From positions 5,766,001-5,830,000 of the forward strand of contig NC_016109.1 in assembly GCF_000269985.1 (NCBI RefSeq): a DNA stretch of 64,000 nt, given 5' to 3'. The DNA comes from Kitasatospora setae KM-6054. GTDB taxonomy: Bacteria; Actinomycetota; Actinomycetes; Streptomycetales; Streptomycetaceae. A program made the translations under genes and the position numbers. Below, in pieces: positions 16,193 to 24,565 of this stretch (position 1 is the first letter of the stretch; each line of letters begins with the position of its first letter). Below the pieces are notes generated by a model, which was not told where the DNA came from, ran no database searches, and was given only the letters and a program-made list of their open reading frames with translations.

Positions 16193-16786
16193 TCAAGCCG
16201 TGCCGAGCTCATCTTGATCGATACCGAGGTCCTTACGCATTTCTGCCCGAAGCTGCCGAAGGCACACCCACACTTCATCCAGTCCGTGCTCGATGACTTC
16301 GAGCTCCTGACTCTTGCCAGCTGGGGAGGCCTCGATCCCCTTCAGCTGACCAAAGAGGGTATTGAGACGTCGGCTTGCCCGGCTTGATGATTCCAGTACG
16401 GTGGTAGGAACGATCATCTGCGCCTCAGCGTAGTTGTCGCGGAACGCGGCCCGATGGATTTCCAAGGCTTCACTGGTCGCGGACACGTCGCCGCGGCGTA
16501 GCGCGTGCAGGTGATTGACCAGAGCCGTCATGTACTGGCGGCCGGCTGTGTTCAGGGTTATGTAGCACTGGCGGCGCAGGGCACTGGCCTCGCGCTCGCG
16601 GGTCTCAACTTTCTCGATCTCGCGCAGGAGGTCAGCACGGCGAAGGTCTTCCGCTCGCTGGTTGCCCGCATGCTCCAACTCCAGGCGCTTGAGTCGGTCG
16701 GCCCGAGTCTGAGTCAGAACGGTGCCACCAAGAGTGCCAACCACGCCAACGACTGAGACCATCAATGCCGTCAGGCTTGCGTCCAC
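16193..16786 (-). CDS. Membrane-anchored coiled-coil protein, paralogue A
   Basis: This 197-residue protein has one N-terminal membrane segment (LMVSVVGVVGTLGGTVL) followed by a charged coiled coil (LKRLELEHAGNQRAEDLRR) and a helical domain with LNTAGRQYMTAL. The GTG at 16786 has GGGAGGGA upstream; an upstream in-frame start at 16945 gives unlikely sequence. It resembles the protein at 27386-28039 in layout and in the LNxxxRQ motif. Function is unknown. It lies beside the RES-domain gene on the same strand. Confidence 0.72.
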   Translation of the reverse strand: MDASLTALMVSVVGVVGTLGGTVLTQTRADRLKRLELEHAGNQRAEDLRRADLLREIEKVETREREASALRRQCYITLNTAGRQYMTALVNHLHALRRGDVSATSEALEIHRAAFRDNYAEAQMIVPTTVLESSSRASRRLNTLFGQLKGIEASPAGKSQELEVIEHGLDEVWVCLRQLRAEMRKDLGIDQDELGTA

Positions 16787-16974
16787 TGCGCGTCCCTCCC
16801 AAGGTCGAGAGATACACCATAAGGCATCTTGGAGGTGTTGCATACGCAGATTTCGACCGTCTGCCATGGGTGATGGAGAGTTATGAGGATACGGGTAGTT
16901 TTGGCCCCTGGAAGCCGTAGGATGGAAGGTTCGAGAATTAAACATCAGGCAGCCTCATATTCGGGAAGACTGAA

Positions 16975-18774
16975 TCATGCGGAGCCTCGCGCTGTCTGCT
17001 CAGGTCTAATTTTAGAGATTCTGCATATCAGATCATCTGGCAGTTCGAGATCCGGGTGCACTGATCTTCCTGCTCGCAGCTCCTCTTCGACGAGGTATGC
17101 GACAGTCTTTGCTCTCGCGCACCAGAGCAAGGAGCGATGGCGAAAGCTGTCGCTTTTTGCTTTGGGGGAGCCGAAATCACTGGTTCGATCAAGCTCGTAG
17201 GATGCTTCGGCGGGAATGTATGCGGCGTGAAGTGGGCGCAGCCATTTTTTGGCTTCAATATGCACTTTTCCGCGATCGAGGGATGCCGTGCTAGCTAGTT
17301 CGATCAGCAGGCGCCGTTGCGCCGCAGGATCTGCGGCGGTGTACGCCTCTTCGAGGCCTAGCGCGAAGTGGATAGCTTTGATCGACCCGACGAGCTTATC
17401 CCAGTCCAACTCTGGCTCTCGACTGATGATTTTCTTCAAGGCCAAGATCCGCTGCTGGCACTCGGTGTAGTAGATCTTGAATCCTTCGGCATCTAGTTCG
17501 CCGGCCGTGCGCATTTTAGTAAGGGTGCGCGCCTCGTCCTCCAGTTTCGATACCTCGCGCTTGTGCCCCTCAACCTCTTTGAGGCGATCCTGATTCTTGG
17601 CCTGGAAGTCTTTGATGAGAAGATCGAATGCCAGATCGCGGTATTCGGCCATGAAGCGATAGCCGGTGATGTCTGACAGGATCTTGTCCGTGAGCTTCGG
17701 CTCACTAATCGGGTGCTCGGTGCAGGTCCTGCGAGTGCCGCGCGAGCAGTGGTAGTAGATATAGGAAGCCTCGCGCTGCGTGTTCGGGTAGTACTTGCGT
17801 TTCTCTGTCGCGGTAATAGCTCGTCCGCATGGCAGGCAAGTCAGAAGGCCGGAGTACTTGATGTATCCACGTTTAGACGGCTTGCGTCTGGAGTCGCCAT
17901 ACGAGGTATGGCGGAAGATTTCTTGTAACCGCTCGTACTGCTGAAGCGTGATGACTGCCTTGTGCTTTCCTCTGCGTAACTCTCCTTTCCATAAAAAGTG
18001 ACCTGTGTAGAAGACGTTACGGAGCATGCCCCAAACTCCCAGGTAGCCGATTGGCTGGCTACCACGTTTCTCTGTCTTACGAGTTGTGAGACCCCAGTCG
18101 CTGGCCATGAGGCCATGAAGCTCGGCAACGGTGTAGTTTCCGGTCAGGGCATGTTTCAGGCCGCGCTCGATGATCGGCATCCGAAATTCATCAACTACGA
18201 TGGTGCGCTCGCCTTTGCGCTTGCGGTCGCCGTCCGTCTTGTATCCCAGTGGCACTGGCCCTGGGTACCAGCCTTGTTCAACCTTGGTAGTGGTTCCGCG
18301 TGCGACGTCCCGAGCAAGCCGCAGGGACTCGTACCGGCCTTGAGACAAGATCTGCTCAAGCAGCAGAAGTCCCTCAGGGGTTTTCTCAAACGAGAAAGTG
18401 ACGAACTTTAGATCCAGCTTGTCTTCTGCGATGAGTCGGACGATAGTGGCGGCATCATGCGGGTTCCTTGACAGCCGGTTCGGATGCCAGGACACAATGC
18501 CAGTGATCTCGCCGGCCTCTACCTGCTCAATGATCCAGCCGAACTTCTTGCGTCCGGGATGGAAGGCGCTCTTGCTCTCGGTAACCGGTTCATCAAGGTA
18601 GTCGAGGGCGGGAAACAGGGAGTCTATCTGTTGGAGCTGAGAAGGGATTGAGAGAGATTGGCGCTCTGTTCCCTCACTCGACTTGCGCGCGTACTTGACC
18701 CAAATATCCGCCTTAAGCGGTAGAGCTGCTTTGGCCTCAGCGGCAGCTCGGGCGGCGATATAGTCATGTGGCAT
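16975..18774 (-). CDS. Large serine recombinase, internal copy
   Basis: The 599-residue protein has the resolvase/invertase catalytic domain with YARKSSEG (nucleophile probably Ser32) and SWHPNRLSRN. A recombinase domain, a zinc ribbon (CLPCGRAI...HCSRGTRRTC) and a long coiled coil follow, as in large serine integrases and transposon-type recombinases. It is only distantly like the integrase at 55741-57234 and sits mid-element with no recognised att site. Base composition is lower in GC than the flanking backbone. GGAGGA lies 8 bases before the ATG. Confidence 0.9.
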   Translation of the reverse strand: MPHDYIAARAAAEAKAALPLKADIWVKYARKSSEGTERQSLSIPSQLQQIDSLFPALDYLDEPVTESKSAFHPGRKKFGWIIEQVEAGEITGIVSWHPNRLSRNPHDAATIVRLIAEDKLDLKFVTFSFEKTPEGLLLLEQILSQGRYESLRLARDVARGTTTKVEQGWYPGPVPLGYKTDGDRKRKGERTIVVDEFRMPIIERGLKHALTGNYTVAELHGLMASDWGLTTRKTEKRGSQPIGYLGVWGMLRNVFYTGHFLWKGELRRGKHKAVITLQQYERLQEIFRHTSYGDSRRKPSKRGYIKYSGLLTCLPCGRAITATEKRKYYPNTQREASYIYYHCSRGTRRTCTEHPISEPKLTDKILSDITGYRFMAEYRDLAFDLLIKDFQAKNQDRLKEVEGHKREVSKLEDEARTLTKMRTAGELDAEGFKIYYTECQQRILALKKIISREPELDWDKLVGSIKAIHFALGLEEAYTAADPAAQRRLLIELASTASLDRGKVHIEAKKWLRPLHAAYIPAEASYELDRTSDFGSPKAKSDSFRHRSLLWCARAKTVAYLVEEELRAGRSVHPDLELPDDLICRISKIRPEQTARGSA

Positions 18775-18790
18775 CCATTGGGTCCTCCAT

Positions 18791-19003
18791 TTATTTTGAT
18801 GATTGCTCTAATTTCCCCTTCTGTCCAGTGTCGATTTCGCTTTCCTCCTTGAGTCGTTGCTTGAGTTGAGGGTGATAAATCAGACTCACGAGGAACATTA
18901 GACTGTTCATCTCTTCGATGGCTGTTGCCGAATCAATCTCCTCGTTGAAGTAGTCCTTGTTGAGTTGCTGATATTTCTGGATGTCTTCGCTGTCGAAAGT
19001 CAT
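18791..19003 (-). CDS. Small acidic hypothetical protein
   Basis: A 70-residue acidic helical protein with no recognised domain (MTFDSEDIQKYQQLNKDYFN at the start). A GGAG sequence precedes the ATG. It lies between the DUF932 gene and the recombinase gene in the same orientation, 16 bases from the latter, so it could be co-transcribed with it. Confidence 0.6.
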   Translation of the reverse strand: MTFDSEDIQKYQQLNKDYFNEEIDSATAIEEMNSLMFLVSLIYHPQLKQRLKEESEIDTGQKGKLEQSSK

Positions 19004-19078
19004 GCATCATTTCTCCTATGGTTAACGTAGAAAAGGGTGCGAGGCGATAACGCCTCGCACCCTGGTCGGTGTGGTTGG

Positions 19079-20062
19079 TTACGCCAGTACGACTTCTCGC
19101 ACCAGCTTCAGCGCCTGAGCCTTCAGCGGCTCGGGCTTGATGAGTGTCCGGTTGAGTTTGGTCTCCCAGCTCCTGGACCTCCGGACGTGGTCGAGGTACT
19201 CGCCGGCGGCCTGCACGAGGCCGTAGGCGGTGTGCGCGACGGGCTCGGTGGTCGGCGACGCGAGAATGCCGCGGACGGCCTTGCGGGCCTCCTCGACGTT
19301 GCGGGCGACGCGGTCGGTCACCAGGCCCTCGGGCGGCATCGGGATGAACTCCCGGACGAACAGCTCGCGCTGCGGCGGGGTGACCCGGATACCGAGCAGT
19401 TCGGTGGCCCACTCCTGGTAGTCCTTGAACTCCTGGCGCGCGCCGGTGACGGCCAGGCGGGCGTCTTCCAGGTGCTCGCGCCAGTTGCGCTTGTGAATGA
19501 AGGAGTAGGTGGCGCCGGTGCGCTCGCCCTCCAGCTCGGCGGCGCGGAAGGTGTTGCCACAGACGATGCGAACCGCAGTGGCTCGCAGGGTGCAGCCGCC
19601 GGCCTGGCCGAACCGGTTGGTCAGGGCCATGTACGGCAGAGTGAACGAGCTGTCACCGGGCAGCTGGATCGGCTCGTCCAGCAGGACCAGGCACCAGACC
19701 TGGCGACCGCCGTCAATGGAGCCGCCGGTCTCCCAGAGCAGGTTGGGCTGCTTCAGCACGACGTGCATGATCTCGCCCATCTCGGCCATGCCGATCAGCT
19801 CGTAGCTGTCGCGGGAGATCCACAGCGTCTTGCCCGTCTTGGAGTGGGCGAAGCGCTGCCAGCCCTCGACCGGCGCGTAGTGCGGCTGGCCGTGGGCGTC
19901 CACCGTGACCAGCTCGTAGACGGTCTCGGTGATGACGTCCCAGTCGAGGCCGGCCAAGGGCCGGGCCTCCTCCCAGGTGGTGGGGTGCTGGTCCAAAACG
20001 GTTCCCTCGCGGTGCCAGGGCATCTCGCGGACGGAGAACATCGAGTCAACGTTGGCAGGCAT
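19079..20062 (-). CDS. DUF932 phage/plasmid-like protein
   Basis: The 327-residue protein matches the DUF932/TIGR03299 family found on phages and plasmids (N-terminal MPWHREGTVLDQHPTTWEEA, GYVYE-type strands, VRIVCGNTFRAAELE, KDYQEWATELLGI). Its biochemical role is unknown; it is often encoded beside mobility genes. GGGAGGC lies just before the ATG. GC content is higher than in the neighbouring recombinase, indicating a different recent origin. Confidence 0.85.
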   Translation of the reverse strand: MPANVDSMFSVREMPWHREGTVLDQHPTTWEEARPLAGLDWDVITETVYELVTVDAHGQPHYAPVEGWQRFAHSKTGKTLWISRDSYELIGMAEMGEIMHVVLKQPNLLWETGGSIDGGRQVWCLVLLDEPIQLPGDSSFTLPYMALTNRFGQAGGCTLRATAVRIVCGNTFRAAELEGERTGATYSFIHKRNWREHLEDARLAVTGARQEFKDYQEWATELLGIRVTPPQRELFVREFIPMPPEGLVTDRVARNVEEARKAVRGILASPTTEPVAHTAYGLVQAAGEYLDHVRRSRSWETKLNRTLIKPEPLKAQALKLVREVVLA

Positions 20063-20159
20063 GGCTGCCTCCCTTGAGCATTGTAGGTACGTGAATTGGA
20101 GGCGATCGAATCTTCAGGATTCCATTGACTGAAATTCGCAAAGGGTCCAAAATTAAAGA

Positions 20160-20984
20160 ATGGAATCAAGAAGGCGGGGTAAACAGCCGCAATGGAAAAC
20201 GGCGCTAGCAGACCCTTCGGTCTGGACGCCTGAAGGCAAAAAACTCGCGGTTTCTTATTTAGTTACTTCGCCGACAGTTGGTAGCGTGCTCATGCTTGAG
20301 CGGGCTGCACAGTTGTCGGGCCATGAGGAACTGGCGAGAACTACCCCGTTGGTTGCCAGGCGTCAGAGGCTGGCGGAGCGTTTGGTCGATGCGATGGCCC
20401 CGCAGGAGTTGGAGCGTGCTCTTGAACAGGCGCGGTTGGCGGTAGCTGCGGAAGATGACGTGCCAGTTCGCTCGCGTAGAACGAAGGTGTTGGGAAGCGC
20501 CTGGGCACGCGATGTGACCGAGGAGTCAACGTGGACCGATGCAATGCTTGGGGCAGCTAGTGCAGATATACTGAAGCGCACCCGAATGACGGACCGGCTT
20601 TTTAGGCGCCGCGACAAAGCTCTCATGGTCCGCGCCATAGGTTTGACTGGCCATGCGGACGAACTTCTGCCGTTGGATGGGTCGGTTAAACTATTCGAGT
20701 CGGTTGGCCAGTGGCTTCGGCGGATTACTCCTGCTGATTCGATCAGGGTTCTGGCGCAAGCTGACGAGGAAATCTCGGCAGAGTATACGGCGGCCGTACG
20801 GGAGCGTTACCGTGGCGGTGCAACTGATTGGCCGTTGGTCACTCCTTCGTCTCGGGGGGAGGAACAGTCGGTCGAGGTATTCGATGAGCGAGGCAATTCT
20901 CGGGAATTCGCCATCACCATTAAACTCGAAAAACAGGCAGACGGTTCAATTGGCGTGACTTCAGTAGACATCAAGGGTCTGTGA
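20160..20984 (+). CDS. Hypothetical protein
   Basis: A 274-residue protein with no domain that I recognise. Most of it is predicted helical and charged (for example RRQRLAERLVDAMAPQELER), and the last 50 residues look like beta strands (EFAITIKLEKQADGSIGVTS). It is the only plus-strand gene between 14.2 and 32.6 kb apart from the transposase, and it is divergent from the DUF932 gene. Codon use is less GC-biased than the backbone. Confidence 0.6.
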   Translation: MESRRRGKQPQWKTALADPSVWTPEGKKLAVSYLVTSPTVGSVLMLERAAQLSGHEELARTTPLVARRQRLAERLVDAMAPQELERALEQARLAVAAEDDVPVRSRRTKVLGSAWARDVTEESTWTDAMLGAASADILKRTRMTDRLFRRRDKALMVRAIGLTGHADELLPLDGSVKLFESVGQWLRRITPADSIRVLAQADEEISAEYTAAVRERYRGGATDWPLVTPSSRGEEQSVEVFDERGNSREFAITIKLEKQADGSIGVTSVDIKGL

Positions 20985-21033
20985 GAAGGGCAGCCCGCCG
21001 CGCGACGCGACGGACTGCCGGTTGAAGGAAGGG

Positions 21034-21264
21034 CTACCGCTGGCGACCACGGAGGTCGTTCCAGACGTAGCCGCAGTTGGAGCTGGGCTCGCCGAGCAGG
21101 ACTTCGACGGGGATCACGTCGGCGGTCTCGTTCTCCCAGCGATGGTGAGCCAGTACGTGCAGCACGGCGTCGAGCGCGCAGCAGTAGTCGATGACGTACG
21201 TGTACGGCTTCTCGCCGTCGTAGCGCTCGGTGCCGGCGACGGTCACGGTGTACGTGCCCATCAC
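21034..21264 (-). CDS. Small hypothetical protein
   Basis: A 76-residue protein, last gene of a compact minus-strand run. Its start overlaps the preceding stop by 4 bases, which supports it as real. No domain is recognised; two cysteines occur in YCCALDAVLHVLAHH. High third-position GC is consistent with coding. Confidence 0.6.
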   Translation of the reverse strand: MMGTYTVTVAGTERYDGEKPYTYVIDYCCALDAVLHVLAHHRWENETADVIPVEVLLGEPSSNCGYVWNDLRGRQR

Positions 21265-21473
21265 GGTTCGCCGGCCTGCTCGGCCAGGTAGTTCATCAAC
21301 GCGCGGTCGGTCAGCAGCTCGTGGCTGAGGCCTTCCGCGGACGCCAGGTGGAACAGGTCGGCCAGCAGATCGCTGATCTGCGTCTCGATCGGCTCGGTGT
21401 ACTCCCAGTCCCCAAGCGGGAAGCGGGAGACGTAGGCCTCGACGGCAGCTCGGGCCGCCTCGATCTTGATCAT
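21261..21473 (-). CDS. Small hypothetical protein
   Basis: A 70-residue acidic helical protein from ATG 21473 (MIKIEAARAAVEAYVSRFPL); an ATG at 21494 would add seven residues. Its stop overlaps the next start. It belongs to the same small-gene operon, and its function is unknown. Confidence 0.6.
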   Translation of the reverse strand: MIKIEAARAAVEAYVSRFPLGDWEYTEPIETQISDLLADLFHLASAEGLSHELLTDRALMNYLAEQAGEP

Positions 21474-21483
21474 GATCGGCCGC

Positions 21484-21669
21484 CTACTCGGCATTCGCGT
21501 AGTCCAGCGCAGCGACCCGGAAGGTGCTGGTGGGCTGGATCGCGTCCGCGTGGCCTATCACCGCCAAGGCGGCGAGGAAGTGGAGCTGTTCGACCAGCCA
21601 GCAGCGGGCCAGTTCCAGGTCGACGCTCCGGCAGCCCGAGGCGAAGGTGATGCGCAGCAGGATGTCCAC
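21484..21669 (-). CDS. Small hypothetical protein
   Basis: A 61-residue protein encoded 9 bases after the stop of the 195-residue gene. It has mixed hydrophobic character (ARCWLVEQLHFLAALAVIGHA) but no clear membrane topology. It is supported mainly by position in the operon and codon use. Confidence 0.5.
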   Translation of the reverse strand: MDILLRITFASGCRSVDLELARCWLVEQLHFLAALAVIGHADAIQPTSTFRVAALDYANAE

Positions 21670-21678
21670 GACGACCGC

Positions 21679-22266
21679 CTACAGCTCGTAGGCTTCGTCG
21701 ACGGTGACCTCGTAGTCGACGGTCTGGTCGTCCACGTTGTCCACCGAGCTGAGGTCCGGCTTGAGGTAGTCGTTGACGTCGTCCTCGGTGGCGCCGGCGC
21801 TGTCGCTGTCGACCACGAAGCTGCCGGTCATGGTGAACTTGACCTTGACGCGGGTGACGTACGGGTCGAAGTCGAAGTGCTCCAGGAAGTTGTTGAGGCC
21901 TTCGCGGCAGATGTCGCCGGCCTCGTGGCGCTCGATGGCGTACTCCCGGATGTCCTCCAGCTTCCGGTCGTGCAGCAGCGTCTGCTGGGCACGGTCGCGG
22001 GCCGCGGTGGACTGCACTTCCTTCAGCGCGTCGCGCAGGTACTCGGCCTGCACGGCGTGGTCGAGAACGAACTCGGCCTGCATTGCCTGGGTGGTGGTGC
22101 GGGTGACCTCGTGGTCGCGGTACAGCTCGACTTCGCCGGTGGCGGCGTCGACCAGGCGCAGGACCACGCCGATCTGGCCGCCGCTCGTGCGGACGACCGC
22201 CGGCAGCAGGGCGAACAGGTCTTGGGGCGCGATGTCGCGCAGCATCTCAACGGTCAGGTCAGACAT
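21679..22266 (-). CDS. Hypothetical protein, tandem paralogue 1
   Basis: This 195-residue protein shares its whole layout with the next upstream gene: MSDLTVEMLRD..., a beta-rich first half with VVLRLVDAATGEVE, a helical middle (HDRKLEDIREYAIERHEAGD) and FDFDPYVTRVKVKFTMTGSF in the last third. The start at 22266 follows GAAGGAGGG. The family is unknown to me. Both paralogues are preceded by a conserved structured leader, suggesting a common post-transcriptional control. Confidence 0.72.
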   Translation of the reverse strand: MSDLTVEMLRDIAPQDLFALLPAVVRTSGGQIGVVLRLVDAATGEVELYRDHEVTRTTTQAMQAEFVLDHAVQAEYLRDALKEVQSTAARDRAQQTLLHDRKLEDIREYAIERHEAGDICREGLNNFLEHFDFDPYVTRVKVKFTMTGSFVVDSDSAGATEDDVNDYLKPDLSSVDNVDDQTVDYEVTVDEAYEL

Positions 22267-22360
22267 GGCTGACCCTCCTTCGAGTGAAGGTGCAAGTGCT
22301 GATTTCGGGGTGAGGCTCAAGCACTTTGGGTGGCCCCGGGCAAACGCCCGCCCGGCCAGC
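22267..22360 (-). promoter_or_regulatory. Structured leader, copy A
   Basis: Immediately upstream of the start codon, AGTGCT (22295-22300) can pair with AGCACT (22320-22325), and CGGGC (22337-22341) with GCCCG (22346-22350). The same two stems occur in copy B at 23046-23140. The first stem there reads AGCGCT/AGCGCT, a compensatory change that keeps pairing. The shared flanks (GGGTCAGCC before the ATG) include the ribosome site. Confidence 0.6.
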
Positions 22361-22463
22361 TCAAGATCGCTTTAGGCGACTGGGCCGGCCAGGTAGGCGT
22401 TCGACGGGAAGTCGGGCGCCAGCCCCCCGGTGTGGTGGGGGCTGGCGCTGGTGGGAGGGGCGG

Positions 22464-23045
22464 TTAGACGGCTTCGGTGGCCACGGCGACGCGGTAGCTG
22501 GTCGTCTGGTCGGGCACCTCGCGGAGGAACATCAGGTCGGGGCCGAGGTTGGCTTCGGCGTCCCGCTTGCTGGCGGCGGCGCTGGTGCTGACCTCGTAGC
22601 TGCCGGTGATGGTGAAGGTGACCCTGGACCGGTTGGTGTACGGCTCCAGGTCGAAGGCGGCGAGGAAGTCATCCAGGTCGGTCTGGGTGATGATGCCCTG
22701 CTCCATCGCCAGGATGGCGTAGAGCCGGATCTCCTCCAGCTGCTCGGCGTGGGCCTGGCGCTGCTCGGCGTGGACGTCGAAGCCGATGCCGCGGCAGATG
22801 GTCAGGACTTCGACGGCTTCCGCCAGCGCGTTGGCGCGGGCGGTCTCGTCGGTGATGGGCTCGAACTCCAGGTCGGAGACGGGCACGCGGTCGATGTGAG
22901 CGCGGGTGTAGACCTCCACCACGCTGGGTTCCACGAACCGCAGGATGACGCAGGCCCGGTTGCCGATCTGGACGGCGGCCGGCAGCGCGTCGGCCAGGCT
23001 CTCGGGCGGGCAGGTACGCAGGCTGTTCACGGTCAGCTCGGACAT
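22464..23045 (-). CDS. Hypothetical protein, tandem paralogue 2
   Basis: This 193-residue protein is the diverged twin of the downstream gene: MSELTVNSLRTCP, CVILRFVEPSVVEVYTRAH, a helical middle EQLEEIRLYAILAMEQGI, and FDLEPYTNRSRVTFTITGSY. The ATG at 23045 follows GGGAGGG. Gene duplication included the leader. No catalytic motif is recognisable. Confidence 0.72.
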   Translation of the reverse strand: MSELTVNSLRTCPPESLADALPAAVQIGNRACVILRFVEPSVVEVYTRAHIDRVPVSDLEFEPITDETARANALAEAVEVLTICRGIGFDVHAEQRQAHAEQLEEIRLYAILAMEQGIITQTDLDDFLAAFDLEPYTNRSRVTFTITGSYEVSTSAAASKRDAEANLGPDLMFLREVPDQTTSYRVAVATEAV

Positions 23046-23140
23046 GGCTGACCCTCCCAACTAACAAGGTGCAAGCGCTGATTCAGGATCGGGCTCAAGC
23101 GCTCTTGGTGAAGCCCCGGGCAGGCGCCCGCCCGACCAGC
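23046..23140 (-). promoter_or_regulatory. Structured leader, copy B
   Basis: AGCGCT at 23074-23079 pairs with AGCGCT at 23098-23103 around an 18-base loop. CGGGC (23117-23121) pairs with GCCCG (23126-23130). Order and spacing match copy A. It may be a cis-acting RNA element or an attenuator for the downstream paralogue. Confidence 0.6.
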
Positions 23141-23250
23141 CGTCGTTGCCACAGCTGGTCAGGTGGAGGCCTCCACGCGGGAAGTTCAGGTGTCCGCCCG
23201 GCAGGCTCGGGGGAGTGGCGCGAGCCTGCCGAGGAGGCACCCGTCGGCGG

Positions 23251-23571
23251 TCAGCCGAGGCGGTGCTTGGGGTTGACGTAGCAGTAGTCGTACCCGGGGA
23301 TCAGGTCGGTCGAGTAGATGACGTGCGGGAACTCCGCACTGGTGAACGTCTGCTCCTTCAGGCGGTCGATGCCGGCCTTGGCGGCAGCCTCGTTGAGGAT
23401 CTGCTCGGTCGAGATGCGGGTGTCAGCAATGCGGTAGAGCGGAACTACGATGTCCCTGACGCATCGGGCGCATAACGTCTTCTCGTTGTACACGTAGGCG
23501 CCAATGTCGGTGGCGCGGACGTCAGCTCCGTTAATTCCTTTTTCTTCGGGGGATGGCGTGAGGGTCTTCAC
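23251..23571 (-). CDS. Hypothetical protein with CxxC
   Basis: A 106-residue protein that has the CARC pair within YNEKTLCARCVRDIVVPLYR and a tyrosine-rich C-terminus. AAGGACC precedes a GTG start. It lies just downstream of the replication-relaxation gene in the same orientation. Function is unknown; a small metal-binding or regulatory role is possible. Confidence 0.6.
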   Translation of the reverse strand: MKTLTPSPEEKGINGADVRATDIGAYVYNEKTLCARCVRDIVVPLYRIADTRISTEQILNEAAAKAGIDRLKEQTFTSAEFPHVIYSTDLIPGYDYCYVNPKHRLG

Positions 23572-23605
23572 ACGGTAGGTCCTTTTAGGGTTGTCTTTCG
23601 AGGAT

Positions 23606-24565
23606 CTATTCGGTTGTGGGGCTGGCCAACAGGCGGATGGCCTCGGTCTGGGTGACGACCAGGAAGAGGTCGCGGGCGTCGGCCGGCTGAGCTTGGGTGA
23701 CGCGGCGGACGGCCTGGGCGCGGTGCTCGTCGGGCACGACGAAGACGACCAGGGGGAAGACGCCGTGCAGCAGCTGCTCGTCGCCGACCAGCTCGTAGGC
23801 CCGGTAGGCCTGGCACTTCTCGGCGAGCCGGCGGGGGCTCTCGGTGCTGCGGTCGACCTCGATGAAGTACGACCAGCGAAGCGTCGGGTTGGCCAGCCGA
23901 ACCAAGGCGTCCGGGCGGAGAACGTGGCGGCCGGCGAAGTCGTGGAAGGTGCGACGGGCGTCCGCCTCGACCTCGAAGTCGGTCAGCTCGGTGCTGGTCG
24001 ACCGCACGGCCGCGGTGAGCTGGACGTACAGCTCGGAGATCGCCAGCCAGTGGCTCAGCGTTAGCGGCTTCGGCTGCCAGGCTCGGCGCTGGGCGGTAGG
24101 AGTCTGGGCGCCAGCGAGACGCAGGCCAGCCGCGGTGAGGGCGTAGACGTAGCCAGCAGGGCCAGCGCTGCGCTCCTCGGAGGTGTTCGGGAACCGGCGG
24201 ATCACGCCGAACCGGACGAGCCGGTCAAGGCGGATGCGAGTACGGCGAACGCCGGTCCTCCAGTCGGCACCGCCACTCACCACCTGGGACAGCTGGTTCA
24301 CGGTGGCAACCCGGACTCTGGCCAGCGTCGAGACAAGGGCTCGTTCCGGCGGCAGCAGGTTGTCAGAGTGGTACATCGGGTGGGTCGGCAGAATTGAGCG
24401 GAAGCCTAGAGTTTCGATGGCACGGTTCTCGCAGGTTAATGAAAAGGCTGCGGAAGCAGATATGTCGTACAGGCCATCGGTGGATTTCCAGATAGCACTG
24501 GAGCCGACGGGCGGACGACTTCGGTTCCACTTACGGTCCCCATCAGGGAACCAGCGCATGGCCAC
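23606..24565 (-). CDS. Replication-relaxation family protein, module 1
   Basis: The 319-residue protein matches the Replic_Relax (PF13814) type. An N-terminal winged-helix part (TLARVRVATVNQLSQVV, RTRIRLDRLVRFGVIRRF) is followed by a nuclease-like fold with HVLRPDALVRL and YFIEVDRSTES. These proteins occur on actinobacterial conjugative elements and linear plasmids and are thought to nick or prepare DNA for transfer or replication. The first 23 bases overlap the end of the ATPase gene, so both are coupled. A start at an internal methionine (MYHSDNLLPPERAL) is also possible. Confidence 0.82.
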   Translation of the reverse strand: MAMRWFPDGDRKWNRSRPPVGSSAIWKSTDGLYDISASAAFSLTCENRAIETLGFRSILPTHPMYHSDNLLPPERALVSTLARVRVATVNQLSQVVSGGADWRTGVRRTRIRLDRLVRFGVIRRFPNTSEERSAGPAGYVYALTAAGLRLAGAQTPTAQRRAWQPKPLTLSHWLAISELYVQLTAAVRSTSTELTDFEVEADARRTFHDFAGRHVLRPDALVRLANPTLRWSYFIEVDRSTESPRRLAEKCQAYRAYELVGDEQLLHGVFPLVVFVVPDEHRAQAVRRVTQAQPADARDLFLVVTQTEAIRLLASPTTE

